In this document: piece by piece, positions 1-11,870 of the stretch | Layout of the letters: every line of letters starts with the position of its first letter | Position numbering within the stretch: position 1 is the stretch's first letter | Source of the DNA: Gonatopus flavifemur | Lineage: Eukaryota; Arthropoda; Insecta; Hymenoptera; Dryinidae | Assembly: GCA_018340375.1 (NCBI GenBank) | Contig: JAFFJZ010000081.1 | Coordinates: 124,001-188,000 of the forward strand | Direction: 5' to 3' | Length of the DNA stretch: 64,000 bases | The notes under the pieces: model-generated | What the model saw: the letters and a program-made list of their open reading frames with translations, nothing else | Told to the model about the DNA's origin: nothing | The model's database searches: none | Program-made: the position numbers and the translations under genes

Positions 1-392
1 CCCAGAAGATGAATTCAACAAAATATATGTGGATTCATTCTGATTATCAATTTAGAGATTGAAATGGATAGGGGATGAAAAACGATTGGAACGGATTCAA
101 TGTCTATACCGTGATCAGTATAAAAATGGATTGAATTTTCGCGACTTGAAAATTCATTATATGTAATAGAAATTATATCCCAAATTTAGCATTGAGAAGG
201 ATTAAAAATTCAAATGGATAAAAATGTATTAAATTTTTTCACACTCTCATGAATACAATTATATTGGAATCAAATTCGGAATGCATTGGATAGACTTTTC
301 ACTTCTCTTAGAATAGACGTCATAGAAATAGATTCGAATGGATTCAGAAGGATAGAATTCCAATCCATTCCTATTCTCCATTTCCACTAGGG
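1..392. repeat. Partial iterated-motif element, right end only
   Basis: The stretch repeats loose variants of GATTCGAATGGATT and ATGGATTGAATTT in both orientations. It ends at 392 with CACTAGGG, the inverse of the CCCTAGTG terminus seen elsewhere in the window. The left end lies outside the window, so no target duplication can be tested. It is probably a non-autonomous element of the CCC-ended group. No coding sequence was seen. Confidence 0.45.
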
Positions 393-1090
393 AGTATATA
401 TCATATCTTTATTACACATCTGATGAATTCAGCCATAAAAATTTTCATATATCCCTGAATAATCCAGATTCGTGCTGTATCAAATGAGAAAACAGAATAT
501 TGAAAAAAAGTCATTTCATGAATTAACTAAAATACAATGAAATACGAATAGGCTATGATCGTCGGTAAAACAATATCATTCGATCTCTTCCTATCAATTC
601 ATCACGGAATAAGTCAAGTGAACTTCAAGTGATTATGACATTTCTAAAACATATCTGAGATGATTATTTCCAGAAAAACTGGGAGAATTATTGGGGAATG
701 AGATTCTTATGAATAATTGCTCATCATTTATCAGGTTATAGCCTCACAAAAATTCTGACATAAATTTTGCAATGAGCTTCCGTCAACAACGTTGTCGTCA
801 AAAACAATCCAGTCTCTTCCAAATCAATAATACGAATCACCGATGTGAGGTAATGGTTGTAATTCCAAATCCTCGATGGATTATTGAATTACCGATCCTA
901 TTACCTTCTCAAGAAATTATCGTCATATTTAAAAATAGGGAAGCGTTTTGAAGGAGATGTCTTTTCTGTAGCGAGAACCTGCACCCAACGATTAGTCAAG
1001 GATGAAAAATCAATGCACGCATCAATAAAAATTCAATGAGAAAATAAAATATTCCATACGTTTAGAAAAAAGGGTTAAAATTTGAAGTGC
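393..1090. other. AT-rich spacer, nothing recognised
   Basis: I see no gene, RNA or clear repeat boundary in this AT-rich stretch. It separates two iterated-motif elements. Confidence 0.4.
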
Positions 1091-1460
1091 CCCAGTGAAA
1101 ATGAATCATATAAGAACATACATAAAGCATATAGAAACCATACATGGTCATATATGACCATATATAATTCATACGGAATCCATATTGAATCCGTATATGA
1201 TCATATATGGCCCATACAGAATCCATATATGACCTTTCGATGCAAGACTTTCCCATACATGTGAAGAAATTCTATCACATATGAAATATTTTTCGTATAT
1301 GGATTTTATATGGATTATATATGAGTCATATATGATCATATATGGATCACATATGGATTATATATGATTCTATGCATTTTCATATATGCATCATATATGA
1401 TTTTTATATGTATTATGTATGGATTATGTATGGGTCATATATGTTCGTTTTTTACTAGGG
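1091..1460. mobile_element. MITE built of iterated CATATATG motifs
   Basis: The left end reads CCCAGTGAAAATGAATCATA. The right end, inverted, reads CCCTAGTAAAAAACGAAC and then runs into ATATATG motifs. The interior is a dense alternation of CATATATGATC/GATCATATATGG palindromes. Terminal symmetry and iterated interior match the CCC-ended group, but the flanking dinucleotides (GC left, AT right) do not match, so the exact ends or the duplication have decayed. The same monomer fills a separate element at 60218-60634. Confidence 0.6.
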
Positions 1461-3737
1461 ATGATGTGACTACATTTGTACTATTTTTTTTCTAAGAATC
1501 AGAGCAATACTATGCGAGACTTTGAGCGAGATTATTAGCGAGATCTCGCTAAGGTATTGGATTGTTTCATAAGCGAGACACTTGAAAGATAACGCGAGAC
1601 TACTTGCGAGACTCTGAATTTCCGTGGGGGCTATTCGACGATAAAATTCTTCAATTATCAATTAAATCAAGTTTCGGTTATTTCTCTGAAATAACCTGGT
1701 GTCAAAAATCCTGTAATCCCTGAATATAACCAAATTTGTTTATTTATAACATCGATATGAGAAAAAAACACATAATCGCAGGGAAAATGAATAAGGTTTC
1801 TCCTTCACAGTTTGAGATCTGGGTTAGTTGGTTGAAGAATCACTGTATCACATAAACAATCGAAATTAAAGTACCGCGAAAGTAAGAATATCTAGATTTC
1901 CAGTCACATTTTCAATCTCCTAGTTTTCTGATTATTCTCTGTTCTCTCCCGTTGATGGAACACAAATAAAAAACGATCGAAGACTCTTCAGACGAAATGT
2001 CTCAGTCAGTATGAAATTTCGCGACACTGACAGCTCAAAATTGAAAAATTTATCGAATTTTCGTACCCCCCAGTCCTTCGAGACTTATTCACCCTCGTTG
2101 TCACTCATTTCGATTGAAAACAAGATCACTGAGAGTTCAGATATATATTTTACCTTTTAAACTCGTTTTTGGGAACAAATAATACGGTGAGAGATCACCG
2201 GTGGAATATTCTTACTTTTCCTTCCTCCAAAGAAGATGAAACCGGAGGCTGTGAATATCTCCTTTTATAAGAGAGAAAAAAGAGCAAAGAAGAGTCAATA
2301 ATTCTCTCGAAGAGAAGAAAACAAAAGAAACCGTATAACTTTGTGAAAGAAACGAGAGAAACTGAAGAACTTCCTTCAGAGTAGACAAAAACTGAGTAAT
2401 AATTCATTTAAGCTCATTAATGTTCAAAGAGAAAATGGAAGACAGATTCCTAGTGATTTCAGGAATTGTAATACAAGAAGACGAGTCTTTTAAAGGAAAT
2501 CAATTTCAAAACTCTGTATGTATTCCAAATCTGTTTATACGGAACGATGTTGAAGAACGAAGAACGAGATATATACCTTTGGACGATACGTGTAGACGTA
2601 GAGACAAATCTCAATAAATTGCATTGCTGGATACAATAGGGATAATTTTTGTCTCTTTGTCGATGTTCCGATAGAGGGTTGGTAGATTTTGGAACGTCTC
2701 ATGCCCTACGGGAAAGTTAACTCTGTTCTCCAGTGAATTCAAAAAGAAGAAAACAAACAAACTCAAAACTTTTATTTATAAATAAAAAGAAAATATTCCA
2801 TAAAATATATTTGCGTGATATTCGAAAATGGAGCTTGATTCGTGAAAAATTTGTTCCTTTGTGGATGTGGCCGATTTCTTCCTCTCTCCGTTCTCGTTCT
2901 ACTATGAAATGACTATTTTCAGTCTAGGAAAGTAATACAATCTTGTTTGTTATTCTCCTCCGGCAACGTTATGGAGCTCCTACCACCTGTTTCCAAAAGA
3001 ACTCACTCGTGTGCGCATATATACTTTTCCTTCTTTTCGTCATTCCCTTACAATTCTTTTTATTCACAACGGTGAATCCTTTCGGTGCATCTCGACGTTT
3101 CTCGTTTGCGAGAAGAGGAATCCTTTAAACTTTCCTCCGCTCTTAGTTTTCGTTTTTTTCTCAATGCGTATGTCGAGGAAATATGCGAGACACGAGAAGT
3201 TCTTTCGTGTCTCCCTCGAGTTGCTACTAATAAATTTTCACGAATTCTCATGTCAGGCATCCTATATTACTAGCGCATGTTTTCCAGCTATTTTTGAAGC
3301 TTCCTTTCTGTACCCTGTGACATGACTATGTTTGAATGTGCATGCGGATTTATATTATAGCTGTTTTTCTAGCCATTTTTGAGTGTTTGAAAGAATGAGC
3401 ACGATAAGAATAATCTTGAATCAAGTTCGAAATCCACAAATATTTCGTGTTTTGCGATATCTCTTAGACAAATATGGAATGTATATTATGCAATAATTTC
3501 AGGTAAATTTCAAATGTTCAACCCTTTTCAGCCTGGAAGATTCATTCGAGGATATGTTTGGAGATGGATTGAATGAAATCTTTTAGAAATCTTCTAGTTG
3601 TAAGAAAAGTTTGAGACATTCAACAGATATCTAAGCGTGTTGCATAAGACATCTTCACTTTATTGAGTCAGGGTGTATGAAAATGAAGGTGTGATGAAAT
3701 TCTATATAAAAATCTTTTGCTTTCGCCAATACTGATA
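1461..3737. other. Unassigned single-copy-like DNA
   Basis: Only short open frames with no domain-like composition occur here. The 2.0-3.3 kb part is slightly richer in purine/pyrimidine runs and could hold untranslated or diverged exon sequence. I could not support any splice-bounded coding exon. Confidence 0.35.
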
Positions 3738-4265
3738 ATTGTTGATTGACTAGTTGATGCTCAAATGAAAGGTTTTTTCATTCCTGAAAAGTAGTCGGCT
3801 AACTGAAGTTTCACCTAAATTCTAGGCATTTACGAAGTTACAACAATCGTAAGAGGGATGGAGGTTTAGTCTCCGAACCAAAGTTGCCAGGTAAAATCTT
3901 CAGCTTCTGATGATTGGTCATTTCTTGTATAATCGGCCAATCACATTTTCAATATCGAAAGAAATGAGCAATGAACGAAAAATTTGAAGATCTTTGTAGG
4001 GAATATTGGCAACTCTGCTCCGAACGTCGGTTAGCCGTGAATAAACGCTACTGCTGACCGTGAACAAGACTACTTTTTGGGAATGAAAAAACCTTTTTTT
4101 CGGGCATCAGCTAATCAATTCACGATTTCTACACAATCTGCGACAGCGAAGAGGGTCTGGGGTATAAAGACTGAATCTCCGTCCCTCTTGTACTACAGGT
4201 GGAACGTCGATTAGCCGTGAATGAACACTACTACTACCCACAAACAGGACTACCTTTTGGGAATA
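3738..4265. repeat. Small inverted and direct repeat cluster
   Basis: An arm near 3738-3800 (around AAAGGTTTTTTCATTCC) is inverted near 4073-4128 (around GGAATGAAAAAACC). In addition, a block of about 63 bp beginning GAACGTCGGTTAGCCGTGAA at 4021 recurs directly at 4203, about 181 bp further on, with roughly 85% identity. This looks like a decayed foldback element with internal tandem duplication. Termini and target duplication were not identified. Confidence 0.55.
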
Positions 4266-4773
4266 ATGATAATATAATAGAATACAGCTTAATGCCAGGT
4301 TGATTGTCGGGTCTTGATGATTTATGTAGACTCAATATTGATCGATGCATCACGAAATATGGTGAATTAGTTCCGTAAATCGACGATTATCTCAACATTG
4401 ATTCGAGTCTTGTACAAGCTATCGCCAATCCTTGACTCAATATAGGTATTACATTCGTTAATACCTAATTCAGACGCGTTTTCCAAACTGATTCGGATGA
4501 TCCGTTCATGATGTGAAAGCTATGAAACCTCTCAATCACGTACATATTCATGCCCTCTTGAAATCTATAATATTGTCACAGTAAAGTAATCATTGATTTT
4601 CTAGGAAGGAATTCAATTTCTCAAGAAAGTCAGGGGTACATAGTGTGTAAACTTACATTTCCTGCAATCCCACACATTGCTTTCTCCCGATTGTCGAAGG
4701 GGATGACAATGCCCTCAATCACAATGCGCTTTGAGGATTCGTGCCTAGTCTCGAAGTTGTGGTTGACCCTCTA

Positions 4774-7382
4774 CCCAAGTAGAAATCTGACAAGGCATTG
4801 TCTAGTCAATATGAGGCCCCTGTAGGGATTTCATAGGGAACTTCTAGTTGAGATAAACTAGCAAGTTACTCACCGGTTACTTACAATATATATTAGACAA
4901 GTGAAACTCTCAAAAAACTATGGAGGATTTTTTATAAGTATATCTAGACTGTTACTACACTTGTAAGCCTCGTCAGAAATCATTGAGGCCCTTTCAAGAT
5001 TTATTTGCCAGAAGATGGCAGTGTAATCTATGAGCCTGTGTGAAAATTGCAGTTCGGTTGACAGATGTGAGGTTAAATTTATGTGATCAAAAAATGGATG
5101 AATTATTTTTGTGAAATGTGTGGTGGTTATTTCTTGAATAATGTGTATCAAAAAATCTGTTAGTAAGTGCAAAATGAATTAGTAAATCAGTCATAGCTGT
5201 TGTAACATGTCAAAAAATCGTAATTTGCTGATGTGGTGAAAATGAATTCTATTCCAATACACGACAATATCAACAACAACAATATCAATCAATATCAATA
5301 TTGATTTACATCAATATTCCTCGGAAAAAAAAACTCACATCAAATTTCTCAAAACTCACATTTCTCAAAAAACTCACATTAATTTTGTAATAATATGAGT
5401 CACGAAGAACTCATTCGATCCAAAATATTTCCGAATGTTTAGAATGAATTTCAAAAAGCTTGAATTATTTACTTGAAGCGCGTTGGATGATTTTACTCTT
5501 CAAATTGAAGAGTATTCTTGAAGTTGAAATTCTCAAATTTGAGGAAAAAGCCTTATGTTCTGAGTTGAATTTGATGTTAGGGTGATGATAAACTTGTAGG
5601 AAAAGTTTGAAAGTCGGGTGGGATCTATATTGATCAGGAAAGTCCAAATCGTGTGGCAAAAGTTAGAAAATCTGTCAACTTAGCTCACGGCACATGGATA
5701 TTCTATTAGCTTTTCTTCACTAAACGAAATCTAGGCAGGAGAAATGTATCAAAATTCAGTAAAATCAAGTTGGTACAGAGTGAGAGAGGACAGATATATT
5801 CATTGAATTTTATTGGTTATTATAAAAATGTTGATAAATAAGGAAAGGCTATAGAAGATCCAATGTGTCGTCTTTTAATATTTTTGTTTCAATAATGTTG
5901 TATCATGTTCCTCCAAATAAATGTTATTATATTTATGAAACAGGTTCAATACACATGTTTCCTCAACCTACTAGTGAAAAGATACAAAAATGCACACAAT
6001 ACAAAATCATTGAAACAAAAATATTGAGAGACGATAAATTGAGTCATACATAGCCTTTACTTATTTATCAATATTTTTATAATAACCAATAAAATTCAAT
6101 GAATATATCTGTCCTCTCTTACTCTGTACCAACTTGATTTTACTAAATTTTGATACATTTCTCCTGCCTGGATTTCGTTTAGTGAAGAAAAACTGATAGA
6201 ATACCCATGTGCCGTAAGCTAAGTTGACAGATTTTCTAACTTTTGCCACACGATTTGGACTTTCCTGATCAATATAGATTCCACCCAACTTCCAAACTCT
6301 TCCTACAAGTTTATCATCACCCTAACAACGAATTCAACTCAGAAAATAAGGCTTTTTCCTCAAATTTGAAAATTTCAACATGAAGAGTACTCTTCAATTT
6401 GAAAAGTAAAACCATCTGTCGAGCTGCAAGTGAACAATCCCAGTTTTTTGCAATTCATTTTGAACATTTTTTTGACATATTTTTGATCAAATGAGTTCTT
6501 CATGACTCATATTTATTACAAAATTAATATGATCCCTGAGTTTTTGCCTAGAAGTACTGATGTAAGTATTTGAAGAAAATTCATTTTCACTGCATCAACA
6601 AATTACGATTTTTTGACATGTTACAACAGCTATGACTGATTTACTAATTCATTTTGCACTCACTAACAGATTTTTTGATACACATTATTCAAGAAATAAC
6701 CACCACACATTTCACAAAAATAATTCATCCATTTTTTGATCACATAAATTTAACCTCACATCTGTCAATCGAACTGCAATTTTCACACAGGCTCATAGAT
6801 TATTATATTCAACCGACGGATGATTGAATCGGATAAACACGTCAGTTTAATTGATCTTTTCTTTTGCATCGCGTAGGTACCGTTTTAGCTTAGATCGTTA
6901 GGGCGTTAGGATAGTAAATCGCGCAACATTAGGTAGAAATTGGTTTAGGTAGGTTCGATTCTCTCCGAGGTTTCCAATATTCTCTCCATCGCATTGAGCA
7001 CGAAGTGAACGTTGGTGGTAATCTGCAAGTGTCTCCTCTGAAGCATGATTTTTGCTCGGAATTCAATTTTTTATTTTCAAAAACATTTTGGGCCAAAGCA
7101 TGCATATTTTACTGAATAATCATTGTTGATGTATTATTATAACTTCACAATTTTTTTGGCATACAATTGCTGTCAAAAACTTGTTGGTAATTGACTAGTA
7201 TTTAGAGAGTAACTAAATAGTAACTGACCAGTACCTTGTGAATTCCACTAGCAAGTGCCTCATAACACACAGCGTTACATTACGAATGAGTACCTGGTGA
7301 GTTTTCCTCAAAAGGCCCTCGCCAGGAGTATAAAAAAACTCACGAGGCACTAGCCATTGACTAGGCGTAATTTCTACTTGGG
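4774..7382. mobile_element. Large CCCAAGTAG-ended element containing a foldback
   Basis: The left end is CCCAAGTAGAAATCTGAC; the right end is its inverse, ATTTCTACTTGGG. Just inside both ends lies a matching TAGTCAAT/ATTGACTA motif. Flanking dinucleotides are TA left and TC right, so a 2-bp duplication is only half preserved. The element carries the large inverted repeat at 5025-6801 and no recognisable transposase, and is presumably non-autonomous. Confidence 0.6.
5025..6801. repeat. Long foldback: 0.75-0.83 kb inverted arms, 0.2 kb loop
   Basis: The left arm (about 5025-5853) is repeated inverted at about 6049-6801, judged roughly 90% identical by eye. Matching anchors include AATCTATGAGCCTGTGTGAA at the outer edge and GATAAATAAGGAAAGGCTAT at the inner edge. 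The left arm carries an extra CAATATCAA-rich insertion around 5252-5325. Transcription through this would give a long hairpin RNA. Short frames on both strands are mirror shadows of the arms. Confidence 0.85.
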
Positions 7383-8150
7383 TCGTAAATTAACCTTTTT
7401 CTCTCCTCTCAGTTGGCAGAACGCACTCAGATGGTCCAACACGGTGTGATGTCAATACTAGGTGGCTGAGATGGCTGGATGAGTGGGGCTGTAGTGAATG
7501 ACGTAGGGTAAAGTCTCCGCTCAGCTCTCGACTATCTTCACTGCTCCAGCGCCTCGGTCCATCAAGGAACAGAACGATGAATCTGGTGCGATGAATAAAG
7601 CGCCACTCAAAAGACCGGGTGAAGCTGCCCGTGCGAAAAGTCTCCGGTTAAAGACTCCCAGGCGCGCGAACAAGTCGGCCAAATACCTCAGTATCACTGC
7701 CACTGCCCCCTCACCGGTTGGACCTGCTGTTTCTCCCCCCCCCCCCTGGACCCTCAACTGCAGCTCCACAAGTTCCACAGACTACTTCTAAGATATCTTA
7801 GCTTTTTGGATAGCCTCATTATGGTATTCTGCACCCTCAGACACATGTGACCCACACTAAGGGTGTCTGCAATATTCACCCTCCCACGAACCGAGGGAGT
7901 TCACAAGATCTTTGCCAGACGGGGTCCTCGCACTGTAAATTAAAAAGTGTTCCAGGATAACGTCTTCACCACTTAATCGTGTACATCGACTGCAATTTAG
8001 CGACGGTGAACACTACGGCTAGGTCTTCGGAGGAAGGGGATCACAGCCCCCTTATACCAAAGAAAATGTAGATCACTTCCGCGCTTGCCCTCTGTGGCGG
8101 ATTGAACTCAGATTTTATGATCTTTCTTACAAGGCCGTTGGCTGCTCTCA
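7383..8150. other. GC-richer block, possible retroelement coding remnant
   Basis: Base composition rises sharply relative to both neighbours. An 85-codon-scale plus-strand frame running to the stop near 7791 is rich in Lys, Arg, Ala, Ser and Pro, including a basic KTPRRANKSAK stretch and a poly-Pro run. This resembles a nucleic-acid-binding ORF1/gag-like fragment. Near 8060-8095 another frame reads HFRACPLWR, a motif style common at the end of retroelement polyproteins. Neither is long enough to name a family. An opposite-strand frame over 7521-7778 is probably a shadow. Confidence 0.25.
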
Positions 8151-9005
8151 ATGGTTAATTCTTCACGAGTTCACCTCAGCGGAAAGTCCAACCTGGATGA
8201 CCAAGAATTCGTGACAATAGGATGGTCCTTATCTGTGAAGAAAGAAATTTGTGAACTTTTTTCGCGTGCTACCCTTAAGAATGTTTATTTTTTGCAAAAG
8301 AAAGATATGTGTAAAACTCTCGTTCTTTGTAATAACTCCAATTCCATGTCACCGAGAATTGACAGTTCCAAAAACGAACCCATATTTTATTCTCCATTCA
8401 AAATGAGGATCAAACATTATTGCAAGGTCATATGAATAATAACGTCAAAGATCATGCTAGGAATCCAATTATTCATTCTGATGGAATATTCAATTTTATA
8501 TTGTTGAGCGCAGCAATTGCCTTAGAATGATTTTCACTAGGGATCTAGTTTTTTGAATTTATGCAAAGTTGCTGGAAATTTACTGCGCAAATAATTGAGA
8601 GTTGCATGAAACTGCATAACTTTCCGCCAACACGACATCAACTGAAGCTAAAATCCCAGATTCATAGCACATTGTTACGCACTCGATGACTCAACTTTTC
8701 TACATTCTTGACAACTTTTGTCAACAAATTCAAGAGGAGCATCAAAATTATGAATGCTTTTTGAGAATTTTTCTAAAACTTTGCACATAAAGAACTAAAC
8801 CACTCAAATGAGTTTGAAGAATGCACTCGAATCATCGTAATTGGATCAATCCCGTTATAAATAATGTCAAATAAGAAAAAGGATTCTCATATAATTCCAG
8901 TCCGTACAACTGTATAATTGATACATCACACTAAATAGAGAATCAAAGAAATATAGTGAAAATAAAGTATCAGACATTATTAAGATACTTTTATTTATGT
9001 TACAG
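8151..9005. other. AT-rich spacer, possible intron
   Basis: Nothing is clearly coding here. It would be intronic if the exon at 9006 belongs to a longer gene. A CACTAGGG motif near 8528 resembles one terminus of the CCC-ended repeats, but no partner end was found. Confidence 0.3.
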
Positions 9006-9111
9006 TCTCTTCTCCGATTTGAGAAGCTTGGCTGGTACGACGCTTATGAACCTCCTGGCAGCGCTCTTCATGGTTCAACTTCTTTTCATCGTTGGAGTAG
9101 GTGGAGTTCAA
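9006..9111 (+). CDS. Single exon, 7TM family-B/adhesion-type GPCR (TM1-TM2)
   Basis: The exon is bounded by a good acceptor (TTATGTTACAG) and a donor (CAA/GTAAG). It encodes about 35 residues: a short juxtamembrane part containing SDLRSLAGT, then a hydrophobic helix, TTLMNLLAALFMVQLLFIVG, ending in GVGGVQ. The pattern of an F..LR.L(A)G turn followed by an NLL.AL...QLLF helix is characteristic of the TM1-loop-TM2 segment of secretin/adhesion/Methuselah-like receptors. The exon starts in phase 2 and ends in phase 0. I found neither the TM1 exon upstream nor TM3-TM7 exons downstream; they may lie outside the window, or this may be a gene remnant. Family assignment is from sequence flavour only. 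Confidence 0.5.
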
Positions 9112-10276
9112 GTAAGATTTTATATTCATTTCTCACAAAAGCAGCTTATTTCAATTCAGAACTTTAACATCGTACTTTCCAAATTCTTCCTTTGGCAAAA
9201 TTTCAAACTCGACTTCGTTAATGAGATACAATTTCAGGATATTTTATTGTAACTGAAGAATACTTTCAAAGTTTTGTTGTATCCCTCACAACTTCCGCTA
9301 AAACGCAGATGTGGGAGTTCCGATTTCACCTCTGGTTAAAATGTTCAATACAAACCAATAGAAATCCAATTCAAATCCGATCAACTTCGATGAGGTTAAT
9401 TGAGTCCTGAATTAATCCAGAAATGTCTGATTGGATTTGAGAATTTTATTTTTCATTCTATTGACCAATCGATTCTTATAACAATTTTTTGTGATGGCTA
9501 TTTGTTAAAACGGATGGAGAAGTTTGTAGATCTGAATATTCAATAATTTATACAAGTAATTTTTCATTCAATTTGAGAGATCAATCGGTTCTTCTCGGAA
9601 GTTGCCGTGTGTCAATCTGTCGGAATGCGCATACTCGATAAAATTGATAGCTTCTTTCAAGAGTTACAAGAATGAATCTCAAAAATCAAAACAGTTGATT
9701 GATGAATTATTGATTCTTCCTACCATAGTAGTTTGCCACGAGAGTTCAACGATTCGAATTCTTATTTTCGAGTGGATATTGATCACATAATCTACGAAGA
9801 ACAAAAAATTCGCTCATCAACAACAAAATTAATCGATCGAAGGTGAGTGGTTTGAGCTTTTCACATATAATTTTGAAAACTCTCTCAGTTTCTCAACTTC
9901 TCTAAGCAGAAATATAATTCGTTCTGATAGAATTTTGGTTTTTCAAATTCGATTAGATGTTCCAATCAGAAATCGAACCAACGCGGGTACAGTCTGGTCA
10001 ATTGACTTAAACACAGCTATTGTGAGAAATAGGTCATTAGATAAACAGCCTTATCTTTATAATAGCTGAATTTTCATGGGTAATTTCAAATTATGACACA
10101 TGTACATATTAATTATATCGCATCAAGTTCACTGATATAAGTTCACGCCTTGGATGTATGCAATAAGGAGAGACACCTTTCATCAACCAGCTTCTCCCCA
10201 TTAATTCTCCCTCACTGCTTTACTAGAGCACTTAAGTCCTCTTTAATTAAGTCTGGTTGTTGAGAGACTACTGAAG
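9112..10276. other. Putative intron or spacer
   Basis: This stretch begins with the splice donor after 9111. It contains loosely repeated GATTGGATTTGA-like motifs near 9360-9460 and no further exon I can support. If the flanking coding blocks belong to one gene, TM3-TM7 of the receptor are missing from it. Confidence 0.3.
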
Positions 10277-11120
10277 ACACGTTGTCGACGTTGTCGTCTC
10301 TCTCGACAAAGCCAGAACTTCATCGAGGAAAAAGCAACTTTTGCGATCGAATAATGGTGTTGAAGTACCTGAATCGTCTACCGAATCTTCAACTGGATCG
10401 TTCGTAAGAATGAAAGATAAATACCGCTGTGATCTTTGCAGCAAGGTTTTGAAATGTCGATATGAAAAATCGAATATATTTCATTCATGAAAAATAATGT
10501 GAGGAATGTGTAGGTATCATCTTCATCTAACGGTTCATCGTCATCCTTGAATTCGCAAGAAGATCACGAAGAAAAATTCCACTCTATGATGAAAACGAAG
10601 ATGATCATCGATATCGATGGAGGATTGAGTAACAAGGTGCTGTCATGTGAGATGCATTCACGAGAAAACGCAGCTGGTGCATGTGGTGTGCACCACATTT
10701 TCTCGCATATCCAATACATATTCACTTCTTCAGATGAAAATTGATCCTGAACAGATACTCGCGTTTAGAGATACACGAGTGATGATGATGATCACTCAAA
10801 GTATAAATCCAGAGAATCGATCAAAGTTTTATCACGTGTATTATTATGATTATTGCTTTCCGATGTAGTTCAATTCTTAGTTATAGTTATCTAATTTTCC
10901 GTACCTCACCAGACTTAAGGGCAGCGCATTAAATGCTCCAACTGTAAAGCGGATCCAAAACAGTTCTGATTCATCACAACATCGAACCCGAGCATTATTG
11001 TATTCATTGGTTTCTTGCAGTCAGAATGAACTTAGAAACAAAGCTAATTCCGAGGATTTTTTCATCATTCCTCTAAATCGAGAAGTCGTTGAGAAATCAC
11101 CAACTAATCATGGTTGTTAG
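10277..11120 (+). CDS. Three-exon Ser-rich coding chain, C-terminal part of a host gene
   Basis: Three open segments join in phase 0 across plausible splice sites. Exon 10277-10403 ends at TTC/GTAAG and carries SSRKKQLLRSN and ESSTESSTGS. Exon 10514-10636 follows a TGTAG acceptor, begins VSSSSNGSSSS and ends at AAG/GTGCTG. Exon 10920-11120 follows TTAAG, contains RIQNSSDSSQHRTRALLYS and NELRNKANSEDFFI, and ends at a TAG. The composition (polar, Ser/Asn/Lys-rich, no hydrophobic segment) suits a disordered cytoplasmic tail. It could be the tail of the receptor whose TM2 exon lies 1.2 kb upstream, but the intervening TM3-TM7 is not seen. No domain is recognised, so function is unknown. The second donor and third acceptor are weak matches to consensus. 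A further open frame in another phase (11116-11270, with ILLNELKNEEDQAARNI and one internal stop) may be an additional or alternative exon. Confidence 0.45.
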
Positions 11121-11270
11121 ATTTGGGAATAATTGTTCAGCATCTGAGTGACAAGCTGGGATAATTTGTTGAATTTGTATGCCGAAAAAACATCGGAATC
11201 CTTTTAAACGAGTTGAAAAATGAGGAAGACCAAGCAGCAAGAAACATCCGAACCAGAACGTCGAAGTCAT

Positions 11271-11870
11271 AACTTTCCGTATCTCAAATGCTGAACAAGG
11301 GCATCAGACGAGTACGAGGAAGAGAGTCTGATTGATTATCCTCCACAATCAAATTCAGGAGGGTTAAATGATCATTATTTCATTTCCTCTCCAATCTAAT
11401 AGGAAATGGAGCATCAATGTAAATTTAAATACTCTAATCACAAACTCCTCTTTGAATCAACATTTCACGAAGGTTTACGAGCGTAATATTCTCACATTCC
11501 CTCCTCTTCATCTTTGTATGTACATACAAATATAAAGATCCATAAATAGATTCACATTTCTGAGAGAGAAGGAATAAAACAAACTTTGAAATACTTATAA
11601 ATATGTATATGAAGGAAAAATACTACCGTGTTCAAAAACGCACGGAATTTTACAGTTTTGGAAAAATCCTTTAAATCTGTGTATGAACACAGAAGATTAG
11701 AGCAAATGGTGATGTGTCTGACTACCAGATACCGCAATGCGAAATCATGCAGCTCCGAACTCTATATAGAAGACGCTGCAACCACTTTCACTATCTAATA
11801 TCATCTTCTAATTGCTACTGTCATAATATTCTGTATAATAATTACCTTTTCAATAGAAATTGTTCTATCT
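11271..11870. other. AT-rich spacer, nothing recognised
   Basis: No gene, RNA or repeat boundary could be supported between the end of the coding chain and the foldback at 11871. Confidence 0.4.

Noticed and set aside
7521..7791. Protein-coding gene in the GC-rich block
   Set aside because: Both strands are open because of base composition. The plus-strand basic/Pro-rich frame is only retroelement-like and has no partner domains.
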